DNA of 11,772 nucleotides from Legionella qingyii (GTDB taxonomy: Bacteria; Pseudomonadota; Gammaproteobacteria; Legionellales; Legionellaceae). Shown here one piece after another: positions 1 through 9,183 of this stretch. The notes under the pieces are model-generated. The model saw nothing but the letters and a program-made list of their open reading frames with translations, did no database searches and was not told where the DNA came from. The position numbers and the translations under genes were made by a program. Positions within the stretch are counted from its first letter, which is position 1, and every line of letters begins with the position of its first letter. The stretch spans positions 4,214 to 15,985 of the forward strand of contig NZ_QHJG01000056.1 in the NCBI RefSeq assembly GCF_003184185.1. Direction: 5' to 3'.

Positions 1-1356
1 TATTTACTACGCCGAGTAAGGCTGTAAGTATAACTACTAAAAGGAAATTAAGTTCCATCACTCCACGTCGTATATAATCATGTACCTTGTCATCCCTGAC
101 CTTTTTCGGTCGAGTAGTACTTCTAGAATCTACGAAACGCTCGTGCACCTCTATCTCAGTAATAAATACTATTTCCTACGAGAAAATATTGAGTAATAAA
201 AGCACTTCTGATACTACAACAAAATTTAGGAAAACTACGTGCAACGGGTTTAACCCTATACACCTCACTCCGCGGAGCTCTAAGACTAAAGCTTTTGTAC
301 CGTCTTTCAGAGTAGGGATACGTACCCCTTAGACTAGGAAAAACCCAGTTACGGCGGGCTTGACAAAAACATAGCCAACGGAGGTGATACGCGGTACTAA
401 GACTAGCGAGTAATCTCTTTAATAATGCCGAAAACGAATGACCACTTAAAAGATGGAATCTTCTCATAAACGTTCCTTGCCGTCGACGATGAAATCAGTC
501 ACCATTTTAACTTTTTTGTCGTTAAAGGTAGGCAAGCCATTAGTGCTGAATAGAATTTAGTGACGTCAGAAATAGTCCAGAACTCTTCCTATTATTCGAA
601 CGTAAAAGGTAAGCACTGATGTAGGAACTACTTCTATCTTTTCCCACCAACAAATAAAGTAGGTTACCTCTCGTTGTATTTTGGAATTTTGGTGAGTAAA
701 GCTACACCAATCGATACCGAAGGAATTGCGAAAACTCGAACAGCGGATTAGCTCTTGCTGCATAAACCAAACAGACACTACTCAATGGATCGAATGTATT
801 TGAGGGAAATGAACCACTCTGCTAACGGCTTCATGCATTTAAACCGCCGACAAAAGAAAACCCTTACGTTTCGAAAAGTGTCGAGTGATTCCAGATACCA
901 GTTTCACCTCGATCTCTTTAAAAACTAAATGAGTTATGAGCAAAAAAGAAAGCGTCGGGTTCGTCGCTATACCGTGCGGATCATCGGTCACTTGATCCCC
1001 TCCTTCTTTAACTTCTCAGATCCCTTTTAATAAGAATACCACGGTTGTCGTAGGCTCTACCATAGAGGAATCCTTCAGTTGCTCACTGAGCAGGATAGCA
1101 ACGAATAGGTCTTTAAAACCTTGAGTTTCTAAATTGGACAAAAAACGCAGAAGGTCCAGGAATAGGTCACTGCTTCAACCGTTAAGTTAATTATGTTGCA
1201 CTATGTGGTTTGAATCCAAAATAGCCATCTTTAAATGGACTTGAGTATTGTCTTCTACAGAGTTCCCATCTACTTCGTTTACTTAGTAGTCCTGTTCTAG
1301 ACCTTGTCCGAAGTGCTTTTCACTTTCTTTCGGTTGAGTATCTTATATACCTAATC
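1..1356 (+). CDS. traD: TraD-type conjugative coupling ATPase, 3' part
   Basis: Read on the base-complemented text, codons run from position 1 to the TAG at 1354-1356. This gives 451 residues with no start in the window, so the N-terminal part, which in this family carries the membrane anchor, is missing. The Walker A motif GTVGTGKS lies at visible residues 29-36. A Walker B-like WFVCDELPSL follows near residues 256-265. A late 'RNLPELI' segment resembles the end of the TrwB/TraD ATPase domain. TraD-family proteins are hexameric inner-membrane ATPases that bring the relaxosome to the type IV secretion channel and pump DNA. The protein stops soon after the ATPase domain, so it lacks the long C-terminal tail of F-plasmid TraD. 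traI starts 8 bases after the stop, so the two are almost certainly co-transcribed. The assignment to the TraD/TrwB/VirD4 family is firm. The choice of F-type TraD over another subfamily rests on the neighbouring relaxase. Confidence 0.92.
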
Positions 1357-1364
1357 CCTATTGA

Positions 1365-4325
1365 TACGAGTCATATGTTGGTGATTTTAGTCGTGTTCCA
1401 CGTCGTCTGATAATACGTCGTTGTAAGTTAATGATAAGTCCACTACGTGTTAGATACTCCACCAATCCTGTTCGATCGGTCTTCTACGTTGATAGACCTT
1501 ATCACCTTTTCTTTGTTTACGAGCGAAATAATCTCCCATTTTACGGACTACCAGTCAGCGATGTTTTAGAAGTTCCGCTTGTAGCGGGACCAAAACTATA
1601 CTGAAAAAGACGTGGATTTTCACAGAGGGATAATCACCCTAATCCGCAGCGTGGACTTAATCAAGTTATAGTACTACTTCGTCATCGGATACGGTATCCC
1701 GTCTAACTTTTCCTTAAACGTCTTTGAGCTCAAAGAGCCGTACCCCTCTAAAAAAAACTTTTCTGCCCGTTGAATCGTCAACGTCGCAAATCCGTTGGTT
1801 CAAGGGCACGGTTACTAGGCCGCAACGTATGCGTGACACAGTGGTACTTGTACTGAAAAGTACTTCCTTTTCGTGCCAGAGAACGCTCGCTGTGTAGTTC
1901 TTTTATACCCCAATAGCTCGTTTAAGTTTTATTACGAGTAATAACACCTAACTAAATAGCAGTTATAAATCGGTTAGCTGACTTTCTCCGTTTTAAGGGT
2001 AACTCCAATTCGCCTCTACCCAATAAACTTTAACTACCGTAGGGACTCTTTCAGAATGTCCTTAAAAGGTCTTCCGCACTTCTGTAACTTGCAGTGTACC
2101 TCCTTTTTCCGACCTCACCACGTTTTTCGCGGAGTCGCCGATGTAACGAGTGGGCGTTCTTGTTCCTTCTCACACTGTAGTGACAAAATCTTTTTCTGAC
2201 CTTTCTCGCGCGTTTTCTAAATCCCAAACTACGTGTTCGAAAATACGTTTTAGCTTTAGTTCATGTTGGATAAAGAACCAAGAGTCGGTAATTTCTATTT
2301 AATTACCGAAATCAACCGTTTGTTTGGGTTCCCTTTTCAGGGAGTCTTTTCCTTCGCCGATATCGGACGTATGTCCAACGATGTCTTTGTAATTCAGTCG
2401 CGTGGAGTTATAAAAGTCTTTCCCCAAATCGCAAACTCCGCTACTTTGTATCGGAACAAATGGGATTTCGTCACAGGTTTCTTAGGTAATTACTACGTTA
2501 AGTTGTGCTTTAATTCTTAGTTAGAAATATAGTTCGAGCTACGGTCCTTTGCCCTGTCGCTAAAAATTGGTGAGGTACCGAAAACTGGTATCTCCGTCTT
2601 TGAGAACGCGCTTAACTTGTGTTATTTCCCCAACAAGGACGATAACGGTGGTTTCTTTGTCAGTTTCATAAAGTTTTCGTCGCTTCGGGTAATAACGGAA
2701 TAGGGTACTGGTTAAGCGTTTTTCTCCGGTACGAACACAATAATTGGTCATTTCTGGCGATAAATCGGTAAGTTCCAATACGTCCACAACGATTTTGTAG
2801 CTACGAAAGACTTCGTTTTAATGACCAACTCCGTGTTCCGATATTTGAAGCACCACAATGGCATCGTTCGAGACGACGGATACTTAATGTCCTTTTTCGT
2901 CCCTAATTTTGTCTGCACAAGGGTGACCATGTAGTTCTTGATTTTCTGCGTGGTTAACGAAGAAATTCGTTCTGGTATAAATATCAGCTACTTCGTAGGT
3001 ACGAAAGAAGAGTAGTCCCAGTGCTTGACTACTTTGTATAACTTGCGTGGTTACGTTCCGATTATGAACAACCACTATTCCGTGTCAATGGTTCACACTT
3101 ACGTCCCGCATATAAACCGAATTGGGTCCTTATACCATAACTCTTGTGACATTACCTACTTTAACACTCCGTTTTTTTATGGCAGGATTTTCTCCGTCAT
3201 TAACGACGATGAGTTCCTTTCCATTCTCTTCGAAATCTGTTTCACCTACAATTTCTTGCGTGGTGAGTACTTCTCGCGTAATGAACCTAACGATTGGTAA
3301 CCGAAAGGTACGGTGTTTTTCCAGCACTACTTTGAAATAATAAACGTGGGTGTGTACAAGTAGCTCTTCTTTAATGATTCGACTAAGCACTACCAAACTT
3401 TGTTCTTCCCTAAAATCGTTTTCTTCCACACGTGGTTTACCAAGAATTTCGTTTTTTCTACCTCGGATATGTCTCAGCTAAACAACGAATAATACTCTTC
3501 CCACTGTAACATGCAAAATTAGTCCTCAAATCTTTTTTACTGTAATTTAGTCCACTTATAATATGTCAACCTCTTTATTCGTTTTTCTTATCGGTTCTAT
3601 TACACAACGGTGATTAATTACTTATACCTTTCAATTAAGTCAAATTTAATTTATTGGACGGTTTTATGTTTAGGGTATGACGCGGAAAACTTGCGTAATA
3701 GCTTGAAATAGTACGTTTTAGAAACCTCGATAACGGCCCTCTATTCCAGTACACCTGTGCGTTAAAGTTTAGGTTATTGGACTCTTTGCCGGTTACACGT
3801 TGGGAAGTACTTTAATTTCTTTTACGTGAGTAAAAATAATGGTTTCTTCCGGTAGTTAATTGGTATCTTGTATGGGTAGGTCGGAATTTCGTGGAACTGA
3901 TGTCGATACAGGACTGGTTGATATTCCAAGTTCCTTTTCTACGCGGAAAACCACAACCCAATTACCTTAGGATAGTAGCCAAACCGAGATGGGATTTATT
4001 AAAAATGCACGTTTAAAGATCTCGGCATGTTCCATACTAAAACCACTGCCTATTATTCCTTCTTGACCAAGCACGATAATCTTCTTTATGGCTACTTTTT
4101 GGTAGGCGTGAGCTATCCTATAGTTCACTCGTTGATCATGCGGTACTCCTTGCTAAGTCAGTGGTATTATCGGTGAGTTATGTCTGTCAGTAACGATTCT
4201 TCGTCCCCAAACTTAGTGTTTTAAATTGTTTGAGTGACTTAGTTTTTTAGTTATACCTACTGGATAACAAAATGTCATTTTTTTGTCTTTATTTAGCAGT
4301 CAATTAATTTCTTAATCTCGATATT
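1365..4325 (+). CDS. traI: TraI/TrwC-type MobF relaxase and helicase
   Basis: The gene encodes 986 residues, from an ATG 8 bases after the traD stop to the TAA at 4323-4325. MobF relaxases nick oriT, stay bound to the 5' end through a tyrosine, and unwind the strand as a 5'-3' helicase. Tyrosine pairs stand at 16-17 and 23-24, the arrangement known from F TraI. The relaxase core HRPGFDMTFSAPKSVSLL lies near residues 78-95. The metal-site motif DPALHTH has H155 and H157. Helicase motifs follow: GYAGVAKTS from residue 471 (Walker A lysine K477), FIVDEAS with D542/E543 (Walker B), LVGDKAQLPSV (motif III), and near the C terminus TNYKVQGK and YVQISRA (motifs V and VI). The length is close to TrwC (about 970) and much shorter than F TraI (1756), so the F-type C-terminal region is absent. 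Oddities: the first histidine of the usual metal triad is Q144, and Walker A has A476 where G is common. Both are described in the findings. Confidence 0.95.
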
Positions 4326-4339
4326 TTAGTCCTCTTTAA

Positions 4340-4663
4340 TACGGTGCATGATGGTAAAGTGATGGTTTATTGAATGTATTAGCATAGCGTAGGGAACGCT
4401 ATTTTTTATTACTAAGGTACAGAGTATACTAATCAGATAATTAAGTCCAGCCTAATTTAGTAACCAAACTCTCTTTACTGGTAAATTCACTTTTCTGTCG
4501 GCAGCTTTTTGTAACGGTAGTTGATTAGTAAGTCTACTTACGCAACTAATTTTTATAAAGCCAACTCGATAATGTCGAATTATCCCTCCTGAAACTATTC
4601 AATGTCGTTCGCCGTAACCACTTTATATTACTCAATGTTTTATACATACTCCTTTTACAAATT
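4340..4663 (+). CDS. Small ribbon-helix-helix DNA-binding protein, probable relaxosome accessory
   Basis: The gene encodes 107 residues, from ATG 4340 to TAA 4661-4663, 14 bases after the traI stop. A clear AGGAGA ribosome site at 4330-4335 supports the start. The N terminus, PRTTISLPNNLHNRIASLA, has the alternating pattern of a ribbon-helix-helix beta strand followed by a helix, as in CopG/Arc/MetJ proteins. The rest is helical and charged, and could form an oligomerisation coiled region (about residues 55-105). In many conjugation systems a small ribbon-helix-helix protein (TraY, TrwA, NikA types) binds oriT or represses the transfer genes. Its position directly behind the relaxase suggests the same role here. 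No sequence-level identity to a named member is claimed. It could instead be an antitoxin-like regulator, but no toxin follows. Confidence 0.75.
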
Positions 4664-4664
4664 A

Positions 4665-4752
4665 TACAACAAATCAAAATATCCCATTTTTTTTCGCCAC
4701 GTTTCACCACTTCTTACTACTTGGACACTACTTACAACACCACTTATCAATT
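4665..4752 (+). pseudogene. Possible tiny ORF or remnant broken at a poly-A run
   Basis: An ATG at 4665, overlapping the upstream TAA region, gives MLFSFIG and then a stop at 4686-4688. In the adjacent frame, an open stretch from 4684 to TAA 4750-4752 encodes a basic then hydrophobic tail (KKKRCKVVKNDEP...). The two pieces meet at the run of eight A residues near 4687-4694. That would fit a frameshifted small gene of about 28 codons, or a slippage site, or chance. There is no homology evidence and the product is unknown. Confidence 0.2.
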
Positions 4753-4983
4753 TTTTAATAAGGTCGTTGGGAATATTTTATACCTAAAAAACTGAAATAA
4801 GAAGTATGAATGAGAAGTGGTGTGTAAGTAGTCGAAAAATTTGAATAAAAAGGAATTACAGATAACTTTTAGGAATATTTATTTCTTCAATCATTCGTAT
4901 GAAATTATTACGCTATCCACACACAACTTGATATATCTTAGAAATATCCAAACTATGAGTTTTATTCGGAAAATTTTAAAAAA

Positions 4984-5015
4984 ACATAACAAATTATGTC
5001 GCGTAAGGTAACGCG
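4984..5015. terminator. Two adjacent short hairpins, possible weak bidirectional terminator
   Basis: On the complemented text, TGTATT-gttt-AATACA (4984-4999, 6-bp perfect stem) is followed at once by GCGCA-ttccat-TGCGC (5000-5015, 5-bp stem). They lie just past the stop of the right-to-left membrane-protein gene and at the distal end of the conjugation operon, where transcription from both sides should end. Neither has a long U tract directly after it. AAAATTTTTT borders the left side. The call rests on position and symmetry only. Confidence 0.3.
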
Positions 5016-5033
5016 CATACACTACCATTCAAG

Positions 5034-5885
5034 AGTAAACCGTTTAACTCATTCGTTTGAATATCTCAGTCCATTCTCTTATACCGCAAAATTCAGTAAC
5101 TAGAGAAAGGTGAGAAATGGTAATATTTGTCTGTGTAATAATCATTAGTAAACTTAAAACGTTATACCCGTCGGTAATTCGAAAAGAAAATCTTCATGAT
5201 GAGGTAAAACCCGGAACACTAGTACGAAAACTAAATTGTATAGTTGTTTAAGGAAACTAAGCTAACCCACTCATATATCGAGTAGTATTATACGTCGTTT
5301 TCGTAGTCTTAGACTTTTCGAAAACCTAAATCATGGGTTGTTAGATTTTATAAAAGGCGTAAAAAGCGTAAGTCCCATAACATTTTCATAGTACCGTTAT
5401 TTATGCGGTGGACGGTATTTCGGTTGCTTAACTTATTATCGGTTTTTTATCGGTTTTATTGGGTGAAGTGGACAAAGTTATACTCAACCTCGGGATGATT
5501 TTCTTTTTCACATTACACTGAAACTTTCACACTTAAAATGTATTAGTTATTTACTTTATTTAACCGAATGAACACAAGGTAGTAGTTCTTATTCTCAGTA
5601 CATGACTTTTATTATCTAGTTGTTAACTCATTTCTGACGTTAATAATCGTAAACGTTTTTATCATGGAACCAACCAGCAAATACTTTTATATTCGTTGGT
5701 TTTATCATAGGACTACGACGTCGGTATGGTCAGTTTTATCGCGGTTATCCATAGTGGTGGGTTTGTGAATCTCATTTTTTTAGTTTAAGGTATACTAACC
5801 TTGTATGTTATTGGTTATAACGACAGTCATGACTTCATTAGTTTGGTGTTGATCGTTGGCGGTCACTTAGTTTATCAAAAGAGTA
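5034..5885 (-). CDS. Unrecognised four-helix membrane protein with a C-terminal two-CxxC domain
   Basis: The gene reads right to left (the supplied letters backwards) and encodes 283 residues, from an ATG at 5885-5883 to TGA at 5036-5034. Four hydrophobic segments are visible: residues about 8-29, 40-66, 73-99 and 143-169. After the last one, a soluble tail holds PECEKCGKYF (C173, C176) and NGCPYCKI (C239, C242). These four cysteines could bind one zinc ion, with about 60 charged residues between the pairs. The probable topology is a membrane anchor plus a zinc-ribbon-like domain, perhaps cytoplasmic. The start is supported by the absence of an earlier in-frame ATG nearby and by a GGGG run upstream, though that ribosome site is weak. 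It faces the conjugation operon tail to tail and diverges from the chaperone cassette. I do not recognise the family, and its function is unknown. Confidence 0.85.
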
Positions 5886-5911
5886 TCATGTTGGGGTTTA
5901 CTTTACCCGCC

Positions 5912-5940
5912 TATAATAGGTATCACGAGAATTTTACGTT
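5912..5940 (-). promoter_or_regulatory. Candidate promoter of the membrane-protein gene
   Basis: Read right to left: TTGCAT (5940-5935), 17 bases, TAATAT (5917-5912). Each hexamer matches the sigma-70 consensus at four of six positions. The ATG lies about 26 bases further on, which leaves a short leader. In such AT-rich DNA a match of this quality can arise by chance. Confidence 0.3.
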
Positions 5941-5945
5941 AATTA

Positions 5946-5973
5946 ACTAAAATACTATCTCTACTAAAATACT
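5946..5973. repeat. Pair of 11-base direct repeats
   Basis: On the complemented text TGATTTTATGA occurs at 5946-5956 and again at 5963-5973, 17 bases apart start to start. It lies just upstream of the right-to-left gene's candidate -35 box, so it could be a regulator site. It may equally be AT-rich chance repetition. Confidence 0.25.
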
Positions 5974-6104
5974 TTTTCATTAGCTATAACCTGGAAGTAA
6001 ACAGAAATGAAATATATTTTGAGATAGCATAAGGGACCTAATCCAATTAATATTTAGTTAGTCTAGTTTAGTAACAGAAATCCCGTTATCAGTTGGTGAA
6101 GAAC

Positions 6105-6115
6105 GGAACTGTTCC
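6105..6115. promoter_or_regulatory. Operator-like palindrome over the -35 box
   Basis: CCTTG-A-CAAGG is a perfect 5-bp inverted repeat around one base, and it contains the TTGACA -35 hexamer. A repressor bound here would block the promoter. The arms are short, so this may be coincidence. Confidence 0.3.
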
Positions 6116-6135
6116 CAGAATACTAATGCATCGTA
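6107..6135 (+). promoter_or_regulatory. Sigma-70-like promoter for the chaperone cassette
   Basis: On the complemented text, a perfect TTGACA (6107-6112) is followed after exactly 17 bases by TAGCAT (6130-6135), four of six to the -10 consensus. It points toward the cassette, whose first start is at 6321. I looked for a heat-shock (sigma-32) CCCCAT-type -10 box at the right distance and did not see one. Housekeeping transcription is therefore the simpler reading despite the Hsp70 gene downstream. Confidence 0.55.
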
Positions 6136-6320
6136 GCGGCTTTTTACCCGTATAATACTAGTTGTACCAAAATATTACTTAAACTTATTATAGTTAAAGC
6201 TGATTAACATTTAGTATATATTCTAATTTGACTTTTTAATATGGTTAACCTCGTTATCCTATTAGGGTAACGAAATTTAGGCGATTTACGTTTTGATGAG
6301 TTGTTGGAGTCTCTTTTTTC

Positions 6321-6695
6321 TACCTTTAACTATTGTTATTGGCTATACTTGTTAATCTTGTGAGATACTAGTTGTAACGTCAACTTTCGACCGCAAAAAG
6401 AGCTCACAAATGCTCCTAACACTTATTCTACCTACGGCCTCTCCAATTAGCAATGCAATTGGTTAACGCAATGAAAGTTTTTTTTTAGCTTCTTTCAGAT
6501 CTTCAACAACCGGAATCCGATCAGTTACAACTCCCTGTTGGAAAGCTAGGACCATAGCGGCGAAGACGAGATTTAAACCCACTAAAACTCGGTCTTCTAT
6601 GCAACGATTATCTAGTTTACCATCTCGGCTAATAATACTCACGAGTTCCTGAATTTTTTGTCCCCTGTCAGTATGACGCTTTCCACTTATATACT
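6321..6695 (+). CDS. Small GrpE-like protein, first gene of the chaperone cassette
   Basis: The gene encodes 124 residues, from ATG 6321 to the TGA at 6693-6695, which overlaps the Hsp70 ATG as ATGA. Residues about 10-62 are predicted helical and charged. Residues about 63-121 resemble the GrpE beta-rich head: GLRLVNVEGQPFDP at 64-77, then a hydrophobic strand-rich segment ending in GTVILRKV, like the closing strand of GrpE. GrpE is the nucleotide-exchange factor of DnaK, releasing ADP from the Hsp70 ATPase domain. Ordinary GrpE is about 190-200 residues with a long N-terminal dimer helix, which is much shortened here. An adjacent, translationally coupled Hsp70 strongly supports a partner role. 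Exchange activity is inferred from this resemblance and context. The open frame extends upstream to 6264 without an ATG, so 6321 is the best start, though its ribosome site is poor. Confidence 0.7.
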
Positions 6696-9181
6696 TTATG
6701 CAACCTTAGCTAGAACCGTGTTGTTTGTCACGTTAAACAAGAATACTACCCCGCAGTCAAGTGGAGATATTCTCAGGTCTAGTTTTACTACAATGGGGCA
6801 GTCGATAGAAATAGCTATTCTCTCCGTTGTTTATGAATCCCTTTTCTCGTATGCTATCACGACGATTTTTAGGTCTATTACGACGATGTTTTAAGTTCGC
6901 TTACTAACCATGTTCGTGAGGACAGTTTGACCTACGACACCCAGATCAGTACTGAGGTCTTCTCACAAGGCGGCTTTAGGAATTTGATACAAAACCTATA
7001 GAAGGACTTCTTTATGCTTTATTACTTTCTTGACCATGACATTAATGACATGGTCGTCGCAAATTAGTTTACGTTTTTCTACGCTGTAACCGACGTCGAC
7101 TTTACCGGCCAAATCCGTTTTAATGAAATTACGTCCTCGGACACCGTCGTCACTACTCACAATACTTCGTTTCTTCTTCACTACCTCAAAAAGAACAAAA
7201 ACTGAATCCTCCTCCCTGAGAGCTATAACGATAACGTCTTTCGTAGTCACCTGCTCATTCGGATAATCGGGTACCGCCATAACGCTACACACCACCTTGT
7301 CTGAAACTAGCGAGTTAAAACCTGTTACAACAATTCGGGACCGAAAAAAGGGTTAAATTAGATGGTCTTCTAAATTCAAGTTTATAGTTCATGTTTAGTA
7401 ATGATTCTTACACGGACACCCGACGTCTTTCTCGTTTTTATCTTGATAGTTGATTTCTCCTTAGACAGTAGTCAGAACGACTTAGTCTATAATCATAATC
7501 ACTACTTAGACCACTCCTTTATATGTAACTATATGGAAAGTGTTCTTCTGAGGAACTACTTAATTAGAATCCATTTCATCTTCTTCGATAGGTCCGACGA
7601 TCTCTTTGTGAACGATTCTCACCTGATTTAAGTGTACTACAACTTGCATAACATAAACATCCACCTGGTTGAGTTATATTCGGGGAGGCGCTATTTCATA
7701 GCAAACTTAATCCATAACGTGGTAGATATCTACAATTAGGGTACTGCCGCCATCGTCTTCCACGTCGTTATAAGCGGCTTAGCTAACTAACCCGAAGACT
7801 TTTCGCACCAGCCTTTTCACGAGCTCCATGTTATCCGTGTCCCTTAGACCTAGAAAGTAAATTGAAATATCGTTCTTGTGGTCTATGGTTTCGGTTCTAG
7901 TAGCGCTTCCATTGGCCAGGACAATAGAGACCTCGGCTCAAAGTTTAACTGTCAGAGCTATGCCCTACCAGTAGACCGGCTCATCCCAACTTTCTACCTC
8001 GCTCACAACTTGAAGTAGATAGCTTTGGTCGACTTTTATGTAAATTTTATAAACACAAACTGAGTTTGCCACCTGGATAATCAGACCAACTTCTGTTTTA
8101 ACAGTAAAATGCATGTCGACGTTCGTAACTACGATAAGGACGGAGCGTAAGATAACCACATCTCCATACACTCTTTTAACCTCCAGCAGATTATGACCTA
8201 ATAAATCAAGCACTTCCCCTCGTTAATGGGTTTTTTCCTTTCTTTTAAAAGTTTCGACGTCTTAGTAATTTCCGACCATCGGGAAGGTGAAATTTTAAGT
8301 TTGAAACCCTTCCACTCTATAGACTGGGTTAACCGCTATTGGCGAAATAGCCATACAAACTCTAATTTCCACAACTAAAGCTACTACCTTAATAAAGTCA
8401 TCCACGACTCAATCAAACGCTTATACTTCATGATCTAAGTCCCTTATAATAATAACTCCAGTGCCACGGTAGGTAACCTTCAAGTAAGGTATCGCCCGCA
8501 TTAAAAATGAGAGCAGTTCTACCCGTTTAACTGATATGGTTTCGTAGTTTCAATCAGGTTCTGGTTAGTCTCTTTTACTATGTCGCAGAATTACTTTACT
8601 GTAGTTTCTAGTTACTACTAGCTGATTTAGTTCGTGCTCTGTGTGACCTAGTTTGTACGCCTAATTTAGGATTACTCTCACTGGGACTTTGTCAATTTGT
8701 CCGATACCTATTATAAGTTCTTTAATCCGCTGCAGATCGGTATTAAGCGTTTCTCGTAAATTTTCTTTAAGCAGTCTATCTCAATCTGTTTCAACAAGTA
8801 AAAAAACTCGTCAATCAATCTGTCGTACGAGCTAGTAGTCTCCTAAGAAGAAAACTTTTAGAATCATTTTGTCGAGTTGCGCGTTAACTATTATTATCGT
8901 CACTAAAACTTCGTGTAGAAAGACTTGAAGCATTATCTTTGAAATACTAAGATACCGCTGTTCTAACCAAATAGTAACTGGCAAAATTGACCAATTTTCT
9001 TCTGAGAATAGATAAGGGACTACAAGTACTCGTATGAGTTAATTAACTTCGTCCCTAACTCCGAGAATGCCCATTACTATACCTTTTTGACGCTTTTTAA
9101 CAACGGTTAGAACTAAGACGAGCATATCCAAGACAATTACTTCTGCTCTACTATCGACCGAGTTTATAACAGGCCCCCATT
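6692..9181 (+). CDS. Enlarged Hsp70 (DnaK-family) chaperone
   Basis: The gene encodes 829 residues, from ATG 6692 (AAGGTG ribosome site at 6681-6686) to TAA 9179-9181. The N-terminal ATPase domain is complete: GIDLGTTNS at residues 5-13 (phosphate 1), TVPAAFNQMQKDAT (connect 1), DLGGGTLDIA from 171 (phosphate 2), and FVGGPTQYKPL with G324/G325 (adenosine site). After the ATPase domain, at about 384-480, comes a strand-rich stretch not found in standard DnaK. A substrate-binding beta domain follows at about 487-605 (SIGVEV, then an LVREGEQLP region). A long helical, charged C terminus runs from about 620 to 829. DnaK is about 640 residues, so this protein carries an extra inserted domain and a longer tail. 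Hsp70s bind and release unfolded segments under ATP control and need a J-protein and exchange factor. The exchange-like gene is just upstream and the AAA+ gene starts 2 bases after the stop. It is a specialised Hsp70, unlikely to be the housekeeping DnaK. Confidence 0.93.
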
Positions 9182-9183
9182 GA

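Larger units (their letters stand above)
4664..5033. other. Intergenic region between convergent genes
   Basis: This AT-rich stretch of 370 bases separates the end of the conjugation operon from the end of the oppositely oriented membrane-protein gene. No frame longer than about 60 codons with a plausible start is seen in either direction. The content is a possible gene remnant just after the ribbon-helix-helix gene, an eight-base A run, and two short hairpins near the right end. No tRNA and no clear attachment site was seen. Confidence 0.6.
5886..6320. other. Divergent intergenic region carrying the cassette promoter
   Basis: These 435 bases lie between the start of the right-to-left membrane-protein gene and the GrpE-like gene. 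Only frames shorter than about 15 codons are present. It holds one good left-to-right promoter candidate, one weaker right-to-left candidate, a short palindrome on the first promoter, and a pair of 11-base direct repeats. About 185 bases separate the good promoter from the first cassette start, room for a long 5' leader. No riboswitch or tRNA was recognised. Confidence 0.55.

Noticed and set aside
2263..2520. An 85-codon left-to-right frame in the text as given
   Set aside because: It lies wholly within the traI coding region read on the complemented text, and has no ribosome site or recognisable motif.
3130..3429. A 99-codon right-to-left frame in the text as given
   Set aside because: It is a shadow of the helicase part of traI.
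4664..4836. A right-to-left frame of about 57 codons antisense to the intergenic region and the end of the ribbon-helix-helix gene
   Set aside because: It is rich in His, Ile and Phe as expected for chance AT-rich sequence, has no clear ribosome site, and overlaps a better-supported gene.
4664..5033. tRNA gene or attachment site at the island boundary
   Set aside because: No cloverleaf pattern, TTC-loop sequence or long direct repeat was seen. The only structures are two short hairpins.
6105..6140. Sigma-32 heat-shock promoter upstream of the Hsp70 cassette
   Set aside because: There is a CTTGACA-like -35, but no CCCCAT-type -10 box at the needed distance. The sigma-70 reading fits better.
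6996..7295. A 99-codon right-to-left frame in the text as given
   Set aside because: It overlaps the Hsp70 ATPase domain, including the DLGGGT motif in the true frame.
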